This document shows, in pieces, positions 16,898-25,095 of a stretch of 64,000 nucleotides of DNA; the stretch's first letter is position 1; each line of letters starts with the position of its first letter. The position numbers were made by a program, and so were the translations under genes. Origin of the DNA: Phyllobacterium sp. YR531 (GTDB lineage: Bacteria; Pseudomonadota; Alphaproteobacteria; Rhizobiales; Rhizobiaceae); the NCBI RefSeq assembly GCF_000282595.1, contig NZ_AKIZ01000037.1, positions 186,001 through 250,000 of the forward strand, written 5' to 3'. The notes under the pieces are model-generated. The model was given only the letters and a program-made list of their open reading frames with translations. It did no database searches and had not been told where the DNA came from.

Positions 16898-17335
16898 GTG
16901 CAAGGTACGGGCAAAGAAGTAACCATCGTTATGATCGAAGATGACGAGGGTCATGCACGTCTCATTGAGAAGAATGTGCGGCGGGCCGGTGTCAATAATC
17001 CGATCATGCCGTTCACCGATGGAACCTCGGCTCTGGACTTTATCCTCGGCAAGGAGCGCACGGGCGAAGGCAACAAGAACAATTATCTTTTGATCCTGCT
17101 CGATCTCAATCTGCCTGACATGTCGGGTATTGATATCCTTGAGAAGATCAAGACAAATCCCCATACAAAACGGCTGCCCGTTGTCATTTTGACGACGACC
17201 GACGACGAAGGCGAGATTCAGCGGTGCTATGATCTCGGGGCGAATGTCTATATTACCAAACCTGTTGAATATGACAGCTTTGCCAATGCAATCCGGCAGC
17301 TCGGTCTTTTCTTCTCCGTCATGCAAATTCCTTGA
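16898..17335 (+). CDS. Single-domain response regulator (Rcp1-like)
   Basis: A 145-residue receiver domain with no output domain. The acidic pair is in VMIEDDEGHAR, the phospho-acceptor Asp in LILLDLNLPDMSG, the Thr in VVILTTTDDE, and the Lys in VYITKPVEY. The extended loop and the pattern resemble Rcp1-type regulators, which partner with phytochrome-like or CHASE3 kinases. The start is GTG at 16898, with AGGAG at 16883-16887. It most likely takes phosphate from the kinase encoded 4 bases upstream. Confidence 0.9.
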   Translation: MQGTGKEVTIVMIEDDEGHARLIEKNVRRAGVNNPIMPFTDGTSALDFILGKERTGEGNKNNYLLILLDLNLPDMSGIDILEKIKTNPHTKRLPVVILTTTDDEGEIQRCYDLGANVYITKPVEYDSFANAIRQLGLFFSVMQIP

Positions 17336-17349
17336 ACGATCCGAGAGAC

Positions 17350-18384
17350 ATGCAAGCCCGAATTCTCTATGTCGATGACGACGCCGCGTTTGTTCGCCTG
17401 GCGCAAAAGGCGCTTGGGCGCTCGGGCTACGAGGTTGTCCATGCCGACAATATTGCCGCCGGGCTGGAACTTCTCGGCAAGGGCGATATAGACGCCATCG
17501 TACTTGACCATTACCTACAGAACACGACAGGCGCAGAGTTTCTGAAAGTGCTGCGTGAGAACAGCATAACTGTTCCCGTTGTCTACGTTACCGGATCGAG
17601 CGAAGCAAAGATCGCAATTGATGCATTGAAGGCAGGCGCTGCCGACTATGTCATCAAGACTGTTGGTGAAGAGTTTATGCCGCTGCTTGAAAGCGCCGTG
17701 GCACAGGCCATTGCAACAGCAGAACTGCGGCGCGACCGTGAACGTGCAGATATGGAAATTCTGCGCGGCAAGGAGCGGGCAGAGGTGCTGCTTACAGAGG
17801 TCAATCATCGTGTTGGCAACAGCCTTGCCCTTGTCGCCGCTTTGATAAGGCTACAGATTTCAAGCATCGACAACGAAGAGGTCAAACACGCTTTGACCGA
17901 GGCGCAAGCACGCATCACCGCCATTGGAGGTATGCATCGCAGTCTCTATAGTTCCGATGATGTGCGTCAGGTCGAGATGGACAAGTATCTTGCCAGCCTT
18001 ACTTCGGAACTTCGCAGTTCACTGGAACATGCCGATCACAAGCTGACGATCTCGCTTGATGTAGAGGATATCCGCCTATCTTCCGATCAGGCTGTATCTG
18101 TGGGAATGGTGGTGACGGAACTTGTCACGAATGCCTATAAATATGCTTATCCTGACACCCATAATGGTGAGATCAGAATCTCTTTTCTTCGCGCTGGCGA
18201 AGACAAGGCGGTGCTGGCAGTCGAAGATGATGGCGTCGGCTGGCAGCAGACTGATCAGCCGAAGGGCACCGGACTTGGCACCCGTATCGTCAAGGCCATG
18301 GCCGCAAGTCTCGGGACGGGCATCGACTATACAGCGCGGGATAAGGGAACCCGGGCGGAGCTGGTCGTCAATACCACGCGCTGA
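17350..18384 (+). CDS. Response regulator-histidine kinase fusion (REC, HisKA_2/HWE type)
   Basis: About 344 residues: an N-terminal receiver (acidic pair in ILYVDDDAA, phospho-acceptor Asp in AIVLDHYLQN, Thr in VVYVTGSS), then a HisKA_2-type dimerisation region with His153 in LLTEVNHRVGNSLALVAAL, and a C-terminal HATPase_c (ELVTNAYKYAYP, EDDGVGW, GTGLGTRIVKAM). This makes it a receiver-regulated kinase, probably the output of the relay begun by the CHASE3 kinase. The ATG at 17350 has only a close GAGAG. A TTG at 17332 that overlaps the previous stop as TTGA would add six residues and is a real alternative. Confidence 0.88.
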   Translation: MQARILYVDDDAAFVRLAQKALGRSGYEVVHADNIAAGLELLGKGDIDAIVLDHYLQNTTGAEFLKVLRENSITVPVVYVTGSSEAKIAIDALKAGAADYVIKTVGEEFMPLLESAVAQAIATAELRRDRERADMEILRGKERAEVLLTEVNHRVGNSLALVAALIRLQISSIDNEEVKHALTEAQARITAIGGMHRSLYSSDDVRQVEMDKYLASLTSELRSSLEHADHKLTISLDVEDIRLSSDQAVSVGMVVTELVTNAYKYAYPDTHNGEIRISFLRAGEDKAVLAVEDDGVGWQQTDQPKGTGLGTRIVKAMAASLGTGIDYTARDKGTRAELVVNTTR

Positions 18385-18535
18385 TTGACGGCGCTCAGGC
18401 ATTCCTCATTGCATCGTACGAATCCATGGGTTAACTCTGTAGCCCGCAAAACACCCGCTGATATCCGCAAAGGAACCGCGGGAGCGAATGACGCAGGAAT
18501 TCGAGGATCTGCGTAACTGTATGGGAGGGGTCTGA

Positions 18536-19144
18536 ATGTCACCGTTGCTGACTGTCACGGGTTGGATCGACGAACTCAGTCGTCGAATAGGCATTGTCGC
18601 GATTTACTTCGTGCTTTTCGCTTCATTGGTCTGCGCCTTCAACGCATTGTTGCGCTATAGCCTTGGCGGCCTAATCTGGCTGGAACAGAATGTCGGCGGT
18701 GCCGGTCTGTTCAGCGGCATTCTTGGCGTCTATGGCCGCAACTCCAATTCTCTTTCCGAAGCACAATGGTATCTCTTCGCTGGAATGGTCATGCTTGGTG
18801 GCGCATGGACACTCAAGCTGAATGAACACGTCCGGGTTGATCTCGTCTACGGTTCGGTCAGTGAAAGAACCAGAACATGGATTGATCTGCTTGGCGGAAT
18901 TTTCTTTCTCCTGCCGATCTGCGCCCTGATGATCTATTTCACATGGCCGTGGTTCGTTCTGTCGTGGGTAACCAACGAGGCCTCGTCAAATTCGGGCGGC
19001 CTGCCGCTTTGGCCGGTCAAGCTCAGCCTGCCGGTCGGCTTTGCGCTTGTCGGGCTTCAGGGTATTTCCGAAATCATCAAATGTTATCTCGCCCTGACAT
19101 CCAATTACGTGCGTGAATTCGCCTACGAGAAGCCTGTTCAATGA
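18536..19144 (+). CDS. TRAP transporter small permease (DctQ family)
   Basis: A 202-residue membrane protein with four hydrophobic segments and the DctQ-type features (LWLEQNVGGAGLF-like region, a Gly-rich AGMVMLGGAW, and LNEHVRVDLVY). It is the small subunit of a sodium-driven TRAP importer for organic acids. The ATG is preceded by GGGAGGGG. It overlaps the large subunit by ATGA. The length above 190 and the sequence suggest the mannitol/chloroaromatic-compound subgroup. No solute-binding protein gene is next to it; 18385-18535 contains no convincing gene. Confidence 0.92.
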   Translation: MSPLLTVTGWIDELSRRIGIVAIYFVLFASLVCAFNALLRYSLGGLIWLEQNVGGAGLFSGILGVYGRNSNSLSEAQWYLFAGMVMLGGAWTLKLNEHVRVDLVYGSVSERTRTWIDLLGGIFFLLPICALMIYFTWPWFVLSWVTNEASSNSGGLPLWPVKLSLPVGFALVGLQGISEIIKCYLALTSNYVREFAYEKPVQ

Positions 19145-20583
19145 TGACATTTTTCGCTGACAATCTTGCCCCGTTGATGTTTTTCGGGCTGATCATCTTT
19201 ATGGTGATCGGCTATCCGGCCGCCTTCTCGCTTGCAGCTGTTGGGCTGTTCTTCGGATTCATTGCCATTGAAATGGGAGCCATCGGTCCAGACTTTCTGG
19301 GCAATCTCACCTATCAGATGTTCTCGGTGCTCTCGAACGAATTGCTCCTCGCCATTCCGTTCTTCACTTTCATGGGCGTTATTCTTGAGCGATGCGGCCT
19401 TGCTGAAGACCTGCTCGACGGTTTCGGACAATTATTCGGCGGTGTACGCGGTGGCTTGTCTTATGCAGTAATCCTCGTCGGCGCGATCCTTGGCGCTATC
19501 ACCGGCACGGTTGCCGCATCGGTTATCGCCATGGGCCTCATATCGCTGCCGGTCATGGCAAAATACGGCTATAACATCCGCCACGCCACGGGCGTTATCG
19601 CTGCCTCAGGAACAATAACACAGCTTATTCCCCCATCGCTGGTTCTGATTGTTCTTGCCGACCAGCTCGGCAAATCCCCCGGCGATATGTATATCGGTGC
19701 AACCGGCGCGAGTATCGTCCAGGTGCTGCTGTTTGCCGGCTGGGTATTCATCCTCAGCATCATCAAGCCGCATTATGTGCCAGCGCTTCCACCGGAAGCG
19801 CGTACATTGCGCGGCTGGCCGCTTTTCATCCGTTGCGCACGCGGCATGATCCCTTCGCTCGCTCTTATCTTCATCGTTCTCGGCACCATCTTCATGGGCC
19901 TAGCTACGCCCACGGAAGCCGGCGCGATGGGCGTGGTAGGCGCTATGCTCATGGCATGGCTGAACAGCCGCCTGACATGGCAACTCGTCTATGAAGCCAT
20001 GACGATGACCATGCGGCTGACCGCCATGGTTGTTTTCATCCTTCTCGGCGCGCGCGTTTTCAGTCTCGTATTCCAGGGGGTCGGTGGTAGTCACTGGATT
20101 GAGGGCATGCTGACATCATTGCCCGGCGGCGTTGTCGGCTTCCTGATCTTCGTCAATATCTTCATCTTCGTGATCGCGTTCTTTCTCGACTTCTTCGAGA
20201 TCGCCTTCATTATCATTCCGTTGCTCGCGCCCGCTGCAAGTGCCTTGGGCATTGATCTGATCTGGTTCGGCGTCATGATCTGCGCCAATATGCAGACAAG
20301 CTTCATGCACCCGCCCTTCGGCTTTGCGTTGTTCTACCTGCGAGGTATCGCGCCCAAATCGATCAAAACAAGCGATATCTATATGGGCGCCATTCCATGG
20401 CTGGTCCTGCAGTTGATACTGGTTGGTCTGCTGATCGCTTTCCCGGGCATGGTCACCTATTTCCTTGACCCGGCAGTGGCTGTCGACATGGAGAACTTCA
20501 AGATCGAACTGCCCAACGCTCCGGCAAATGATCTTGGCAATGCACCGTCATTTGATCTTGGACAGCCACCATCCTTTAAATGA
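19141..20583 (+). CDS. TRAP transporter large permease (DctM family)
   Basis: A 480-residue protein with about 12-13 hydrophobic segments; the DctM pattern is clear (IPFFTFMGVILERCGLAEDL, SGTITQLIPPSLVLI, FLDFFEIAFIIIPLLAP). It is the ion-coupled channel subunit that works with the small permease overlapping it upstream. The C-terminal tail after the last helix repeats a short motif (NAPANDLGNAPSFDLGQPP), an odd proline/asparagine-rich extension. A strong inverted repeat follows directly. The periplasmic binding protein must be encoded elsewhere. Confidence 0.93.
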   Translation: MMTFFADNLAPLMFFGLIIFMVIGYPAAFSLAAVGLFFGFIAIEMGAIGPDFLGNLTYQMFSVLSNELLLAIPFFTFMGVILERCGLAEDLLDGFGQLFGGVRGGLSYAVILVGAILGAITGTVAASVIAMGLISLPVMAKYGYNIRHATGVIAASGTITQLIPPSLVLIVLADQLGKSPGDMYIGATGASIVQVLLFAGWVFILSIIKPHYVPALPPEARTLRGWPLFIRCARGMIPSLALIFIVLGTIFMGLATPTEAGAMGVVGAMLMAWLNSRLTWQLVYEAMTMTMRLTAMVVFILLGARVFSLVFQGVGGSHWIEGMLTSLPGGVVGFLIFVNIFIFVIAFFLDFFEIAFIIIPLLAPAASALGIDLIWFGVMICANMQTSFMHPPFGFALFYLRGIAPKSIKTSDIYMGAIPWLVLQLILVGLLIAFPGMVTYFLDPAVAVDMENFKIELPNAPANDLGNAPSFDLGQPPSFK

Positions 20584-20590
20584 CCGTGAA

Positions 20591-20620
20591 AAACCGGCGA
20601 GTATCCAAACTCGCCGGTTT
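20591..20620. terminator. Bidirectional transcription terminator
   Basis: A perfect 11-bp inverted repeat, AAACCGGCGAG at 20591-20601 and CTCGCCGGTTT at 20610-20620, with an 8-base loop. It lies between the convergent dctM-like and DNA glycosylase genes and touches the stop codon of the latter. The A/T ends of the stem can act as the U tract in either direction. Confidence 0.85.
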
Positions 20621-21174
20621 CAAACTTCCACAAATTTCCGGCTGAGAAATCTCGATCCCTGCTCCCCAAAACGCCATGGCGTTTCGACGGCTTTTGTCAG
20701 ACCGATACGCGGCCCGATACTGATCTCCGCTTTGCCTGTACCGGCCTCCAGTACAAACGGTTTTGCCAGAAGCGGCAGACCATCATGCGACTTGTTCACG
20801 CCGAGTGCCTGCGCAAGCTTTCCGGGTCCAGAGCAGAGCAATCGCAGATTATCTGTCGAACGGCGCTCCTCCATAATCTCAATTCCCTGAAGCGGTTCAA
20901 GTGCCCTGATCAAGGCGGCAGACCCCGTCAGGCACACCATATTCAGGCACCAATGAATGCCGTAGGAGCGATAGACATAGGCATGCGCGGCAGGCCCGAA
21001 CATCGTCTTGTTGGACGCAGTTGGCCCTCTGAACGCATGCGAGGCCGGGTCATCCTGCGTATAGGCTTCTGTCTCTACAATCCGCCCTCCAACGCCATCG
21101 ACAAATAACAGCATACCAATAAGGTCCCGAGAAACATCTACGGCATTGCGCTGAAAGAATTCGAGCGTAACCAT
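20620..21174 (-). CDS. DNA-3-methyladenine glycosylase (AAG/MPG family)
   Basis: A 184-residue base-excision repair enzyme that removes alkylated purines. Landmarks: the start [20 protein letters not shown], the catalytic region [17 protein letters not shown] (the Glu after V activates water), and the DNA-intercalating [13 protein letters not shown]. Length is near the family's (about 180-210). The ATG at 21174 follows AAAGGGG. It is convergent with the TRAP genes and shares the terminator with them. Confidence 0.94.
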   Translation of the reverse strand: MVTLEFFQRNAVDVSRDLIGMLLFVDGVGGRIVETEAYTQDDPASHAFRGPTASNKTMFGPAAHAYVYRSYGIHWCLNMVCLTGSAALIRALEPLQGIEIMEERRSTDNLRLLCSGPGKLAQALGVNKSHDGLPLLAKPFVLEAGTGKAEISIGPRIGLTKAVETPWRFGEQGSRFLSRKFVEV

Positions 21175-21330
21175 CGCACCCCTTTGATAAAATTGCAGTT
21201 TTTAAAGCGATCTTTGCCGGCTTCTGGAACTATTTCTAATGAAAAAGCTTTAGCAAATACAAGGTCTGCAGTCTGAAAGATCTTGCACACATGCAACGCC
21301 TGGCAAATCAGGTAATTACAGGAGGTTTCC

Positions 21331-21408
21331 ATGGGCCGCGGTATTCTTTTATGGCTACTCGGAGTTCCGATTCCAATCATCATTCTCCTCTTTCTGTTCA
21401 TGCGATAG
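21331..21408 (+). CDS. 25-residue single-helix membrane peptide
   Basis: A very small gene: ATG at 21331, TAG at 21406-21408, with a near-ideal ribosome site GGAGG at 21321-21325. The peptide begins MGRGILLWLLGVP and continues with IPIIILLFLFMR, so it is almost wholly one hydrophobic helix with a basic residue at each end. It would sit in the inner membrane. The next gene, a larger membrane protein, starts 10 bases later with its own AGGAG, so the two are probably one operon. Function unknown; such peptides often modulate a membrane partner. Confidence 0.7.
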   Translation: MGRGILLWLLGVPIPIIILLFLFMR

Positions 21409-21417
21409 GAGAACATC

Positions 21418-22329
21418 ATGTCCCTCACAGATTTGAACGTGGGCGCTGACCCGACCACGGAATCCAGCTCGTCCGCAGTAAGTTGGGGGCCAATCATTGC
21501 AGGCTCCGTCGCCGCCACTGCAATAACGCTTTTGCTAACACTGTTCGGTTCAGGTTTCGGCCTGACAATGGTTTCGCCATTTGCGTCCGAAGGGGTGTCC
21601 GCAACGACGTTTGCTGTCTCGACAGCCGTGGGCCTCATCATCGTACAGTGGATTTCGGCAGCTTTTGGCGGATACCTCACAGGCAGACTTCGCACCAAGT
21701 GGTCCGGAGTACACACCAATGAAGTGTATTTCCGCGACACCGCTCACGGGTTCATTTCGTGGGCTATCGCGACACTCTTTCTTGTTGCCGTACTTGGCTC
21801 AGCTATTTCATCGACAATTGGTGCTGGCGTTCAGGCTGCATCCAGCGTTGCGTCTGGCGCAGCCAGCGCGGCTTCTACGGCCGCAGGTGCTGCTGCCAAT
21901 AGCGACTCGGCTAATTATTTTGTCGATAGTCTCCTGCGTCCAGGCAGTCCTGCTGCCGCCAACGCCGAGCAGGGGGGACAAGCCGCATCGGAGGTCTCCC
22001 GCATTCTTCTGAACGCGGCAGCCACAGGCGAAATGCCTGCTGATGACCGTGCCTATCTCGACCAAATCGTTGCCTCACGCACCGGTTTGAACGAAGCGGA
22101 TGCAAAGGCACGTGTAGATGGTGTTCTCACCAAGATAGACGACGCCAAGAAATCTGCTCAGGAAGCTGCAGAGACCGCCCGCAAGGTCGGCGCGACAACC
22201 GTGTTCATGACGGCCCTATCGCTTTTGATTGGTGCGTTCATCTCCAGTGTTGCCGCTGCCATCGGTGGCCGTCAGAGAGATGAAGACGAAGACGGTTATC
22301 TGAAAACAAACCCGGCGCCCTACAAATAA
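21418..22329 (+). CDS. Membrane protein of unknown function (often misnamed PhnA-like)
   Basis: A 303-residue protein with hydrophobic segments at about residues 20-45, 60-85, 115-140 and 260-285. The middle is a long Ala/Ser-rich stretch (SSVASGAASAASTAAGAAA) followed by an acidic, probably helical region (about 190-255; LNEADAKARVDGVLTKIDDA). The C terminus is charged and cytoplasmic. Similar proteins in this bacterial order are labelled PhnA-like, but nothing here supports a role in phosphonate use. AGGAG precedes the ATG. A terminator follows. It may work with the 25-residue peptide encoded just upstream. Confidence 0.8.
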   Translation: MSLTDLNVGADPTTESSSSAVSWGPIIAGSVAATAITLLLTLFGSGFGLTMVSPFASEGVSATTFAVSTAVGLIIVQWISAAFGGYLTGRLRTKWSGVHTNEVYFRDTAHGFISWAIATLFLVAVLGSAISSTIGAGVQAASSVASGAASAASTAAGAAANSDSANYFVDSLLRPGSPAAANAEQGGQAASEVSRILLNAAATGEMPADDRAYLDQIVASRTGLNEADAKARVDGVLTKIDDAKKSAQEAAETARKVGATTVFMTALSLLIGAFISSVAAAIGGRQRDEDEDGYLKTNPAPYK

Positions 22330-22347
22330 CAAGCCAGGTAATAAATC

Positions 22348-22384
22348 AGCCCGCCATGGCATTCGTCAGGGTGGGCTTTTCTTT
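22348..22384 (+). terminator. Rho-independent terminator
   Basis: AGCCCGCC at 22348-22355 pairs with GGTGGGCT at 22370-22377 (one G-U pair), followed by a T-rich tail TTTTCTTT to 22384. It lies 18 bases after the stop of the large membrane protein gene and ends that transcript. Confidence 0.8.
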
Positions 22385-22467
22385 ATCAAAAAATTCTCAA
22401 ACTATTGTAGGAGCCGTCATTTCTGCTTCGTCCTTGAGGCAGTTACACACTCAATGGGACGAACAAC

Positions 22468-22878
22468 ATGGAAAACATCGCACATAATACCAACATTTCC
22501 GGCAAGGCACTCTGGACCGGGCGTATCCTCAGCGGGATCTTTATTCTGTTCATGATCTTTGATGGCGGCATAAAGTTGGTGCCGCTGGATATCGTTCTCC
22601 AGACCAGTGCGGAAATGGGTTTGCCGGCGACCGTTGGTTTCGCACGTGGCCTTGGCATTCTGGCTTTACTATGCACAGCCCTCTACGCCTATCCGCGCAC
22701 TTCGATACTGGGTGCAATCCTGCTTACCGGTTACATGGGCGGCGCAATCCTCACACAATTGCGCATAGGAAATCCGCTCTTCAGCCACCTTTTGTTTGGC
22801 GTATATCTTGGCCTGATCATGTGGGGCGGGCTTTACCTGCGTGACCGCCGCCTGCGCGCCCTCATTCCATTCAATTAG
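22468..22878 (+). CDS. DoxX family membrane protein
   Basis: A 136-residue protein with four hydrophobic segments (WTGRILSGIFILFMIFDGGI first) and the DoxX-like second segment VGFARGLGILALLCTALYAYP. DoxX-like proteins are poorly defined; some take part in thiol or terminal-oxidase chemistry. Its 3' end overlaps that of the convergent DUF779 gene by 8 bases. It stands in its own transcription unit after the terminator at 22348-22384. Confidence 0.87.
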   Translation: MENIAHNTNISGKALWTGRILSGIFILFMIFDGGIKLVPLDIVLQTSAEMGLPATVGFARGLGILALLCTALYAYPRTSILGAILLTGYMGGAILTQLRIGNPLFSHLLFGVYLGLIMWGGLYLRDRRLRALIPFN

Positions 22879-23221
22879 GAACAGCGCAAACCTTTGACCG
22901 CGTCAGAAAACGCACTTCCCGGCCATTATCCAGCGAGAACATACCGCCCCGGCCGGGAACCACATCAATGATCAGCTCTGTATGTTTCCAGACATCATAT
23001 TGCGACGCGCTGATGTAAACCGGCGCTCCACCGATCTCACCAAGCTTCACATCATTATCGCCGACGATAAAGTCGCCCTGTGGGTAGCACATGGGCGACG
23101 AGCCATCGCAACAACCACCAGACTGGTGAAACAGGATCGGTCCATACTCTGATTGGAGTGTTGCAATAAGTTCAAGGGCAGCGGGCGTTGCGCTCACCTT
23201 GTCTTCGATCATCTGTTCCAT
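22871..23221 (-). CDS. DUF779 domain protein (partner of aldehyde dehydrogenase)
   Basis: A 116-residue soluble protein with the DUF779 hallmark HQSGGCCDGSSPMCYP near residues 32-47, whose Cys residues suggest metal or redox chemistry. Genes of this family commonly follow an acetaldehyde-type aldehyde dehydrogenase, as here, and are thought to aid the enzyme. The ATG at 23221 has GGAGG 5-9 bases upstream. The aldehyde dehydrogenase gene ends 181 bases before it on the same strand; the gap has only a small TGGAC/GTCCA hairpin. Confidence 0.88.
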   Translation of the reverse strand: MEQMIEDKVSATPAALELIATLQSEYGPILFHQSGGCCDGSSPMCYPQGDFIVGDNDVKLGEIGGAPVYISASQYDVWKHTELIIDVVPGRGGMFSLDNGREVRFLTRSKVCAVPN

Positions 23222-23402
23222 ACATCCTCCAAAACGTCTTTTCGGCCTACCAACCCTAGGATAAAACCGTTTGGGAATTCAGCCTGACGAGGCAGATGGT
23301 GCGGTTTTTGAGGACCGGCGCGCAGTGGACTTTTGGGTCCATGAGCACCGGAAGCTGTAAAAAGCCGCATCAGGTGCCCGTCAGGATGTATTCACATCGG
23401 TT

Positions 23403-24920
23403 TTAGAAGAAGCCGAGTTTCTTTGGGTTGTAGCTTACCAGCATATTCTTGGTTTGCTGATAGTGATCGAGCATCTTCAGGTGGTTTTCACGCCCGATAC
23501 CGGATTGCTTGTATCCACCAAAGGCCGCGTGGGCCGGATAGGCATGGTAACAATTGGTCCAGACGCGACCTGCCTGAATGGCGCGGCCAAAGCGATAGGA
23601 TCTGTTGCCATCGCGGCTCCAGATACCCGCACCGAGGCCGTAGAGCGTATCATTTGCGATGGACAGGGCATCGTCATCATCCTTGAAGGTCGTGACCGAA
23701 ACAACCGGACCGAAGATTTCCTCCTGGAAAATCCGCATGCGGTTATGGCCTTTGAACACAGTCGGATGAACGTAGTAGCCGCCAGCCAGATCACCTGCCA
23801 AAACATTGCGATCGCCGCCGATAAGCACTTCGGCCCCTTCCTGCTTGCCGATATCCATATAGGACAGGATTTTTTCGAGCTGCTCACTTGAAGCCTGCGC
23901 ACCGATCATGGTTGCCGGATCAAGCGGATCGCCCTGAACGATGGCTTCCACGCGCTTCAACGCACGTTCCATGAACTGGTCATAGATTGACTCATGAACG
24001 AGTGCACGGCTGGGGCAGGTACAGACTTCGCCCTGATTGAGCGCAAACATCACGAAGCCTTCAATGGCTTTGTCAAAGAAATCATCATCCTCGGCAACAA
24101 CGTCCTTGAAGAAGATGTTTGGCGATTTGCCCCCCAGTTCCAGCGTAACCGGAATAAGGTTTTGACTGGCATATTGCATGATCAGGCGACCGGTTGTGGT
24201 TTCGCCGGTAAAGGCGATCTTGGCAATGCGCGGACTTGAGGCCAGTGGCTTGCCTGCTTCCAAACCAAAGCCATTGACGATGTTGAGGACGCCTGGCGGC
24301 AATATGTCGGCGATCAACTCTGCCAGTACCAGAATGGATGCCGGTGTCTGCTCAGCTGGCTTGAGGACAACGCAGTTACCGGCGGCAAGCGCTGGAGCAA
24401 GTTTCCACACAGCCATCAGGATCGGGAAATTCCATGGGATGATCTGCCCGACGACGCCAAGAGGTTCATGGAAATGATAGGCGACAGTATCGTGATCGAT
24501 TTCGGATATGCCGCCTTCCTGAGCGCGGATAGCACCAGCAAAATAGCGGAAGTGATCGATTGCAAGCGGCAAATCGGCTGCCGTGGTTTCGCGAATGGGC
24601 TTGCCGTTATCCCAGGTTTCAGCCTGAGCCAGAACGGACAGATTATCTTCCATGACCTGCGCGATCCTGTTCAGGATCACGCTGCGTTCTGCAGCGCTTG
24701 TGCGGCCCCATGCATCCTTTGCAGCATGGGCAGCATCAAGTGCTGCCTCGACATCACTCGCATCGGAACGGGCGATCTCGCATAATACCTGGCCATTTAC
24801 CGGTGATGTATTCTCGAAGTAGCGGCCTGCATTCGGCTCGACAAATTTGCCGCCGATGAAATTGCCATAGCGTTTTTTGAAGTTGGGTTTGACGGTTCGG
24901 TTGAATTCTACCTTGTTCAT
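23403..24920 (-). CDS. NAD-dependent aldehyde dehydrogenase (ExaC/acetaldehyde type)
   Basis: A 505-residue class of the ALDH superfamily. The NAD-binding [15 protein letters not shown], the general-base Glu in [10 protein letters not shown] and the nucleophilic Cys in [11 protein letters not shown] are all in place, and the C-terminal [13 protein letters not shown] is typical. It oxidises acetaldehyde or short aldehydes to acids in the cytoplasm. GGAGGAATTTCG precedes the ATG. Downstream DUF779 and an upstream AcoR-like regulator gene on the same strand fit an alcohol or acetoin-type induction circuit. Two palindromes in the 175 bases upstream may be operators. Confidence 0.93.
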   Translation of the reverse strand: MNKVEFNRTVKPNFKKRYGNFIGGKFVEPNAGRYFENTSPVNGQVLCEIARSDASDVEAALDAAHAAKDAWGRTSAAERSVILNRIAQVMEDNLSVLAQAETWDNGKPIRETTAADLPLAIDHFRYFAGAIRAQEGGISEIDHDTVAYHFHEPLGVVGQIIPWNFPILMAVWKLAPALAAGNCVVLKPAEQTPASILVLAELIADILPPGVLNIVNGFGLEAGKPLASSPRIAKIAFTGETTTGRLIMQYASQNLIPVTLELGGKSPNIFFKDVVAEDDDFFDKAIEGFVMFALNQGEVCTCPSRALVHESIYDQFMERALKRVEAIVQGDPLDPATMIGAQASSEQLEKILSYMDIGKQEGAEVLIGGDRNVLAGDLAGGYYVHPTVFKGHNRMRIFQEEIFGPVVSVTTFKDDDDALSIANDTLYGLGAGIWSRDGNRSYRFGRAIQAGRVWTNCYHAYPAHAAFGGYKQSGIGRENHLKMLDHYQQTKNMLVSYNPKKLGFF

Positions 24921-24933
24921 CGAAATTCCTCCC

Positions 24934-24947
24934 TGACGCGGGCGTCA
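24934..24947 (-). promoter_or_regulatory. Inverted repeat just upstream of the aldehyde dehydrogenase
   Basis: TGACGC and GCGTCA flank a GG spacer (24934-24947), immediately upstream of the ribosome site of the aldehyde dehydrogenase gene. A protein bound here would block transcription or initiation. A related TGACGTCG sequence is next to it. Function inferred only from position and symmetry. Confidence 0.35.
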
Positions 24948-25062
24948 CGACGTCAGCCGAACGCACCTGCACGATTTGCATACCGCCTCCTCGCGGCATG
25001 CAGTCAGGATTGCGCTTTGTACGGAACGTGTCATCCCCGGCTTGAAAAACGTGAAGCGGATT

Positions 25063-25080
25063 TGTCGCAATATTGAGACA
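25063..25080 (-). promoter_or_regulatory. Palindrome, likely activator site of the AcoR-like regulator
   Basis: TGTCGCAATATTGAGACA is an 18-bp palindrome with one imperfect pair. It lies 143 bp upstream of the aldehyde dehydrogenase start and right after the regulator gene's stop codon. TGT...ACA palindromes of this size fit a Fis-type dimeric HTH. I could not find a good GG-N10-GC sigma-54 element between it and the gene. Confidence 0.5.
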
Positions 25081-25095
25081 GGGCGCGTCGTAAAA

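Noticed and set aside
24921-25062. Sigma-54 promoter before the aldehyde dehydrogenase
   Set aside because: The best GG/GC pairs are 9 bases apart or lack the GG; the regulator also lacks the AAA+ domain such a promoter needs.
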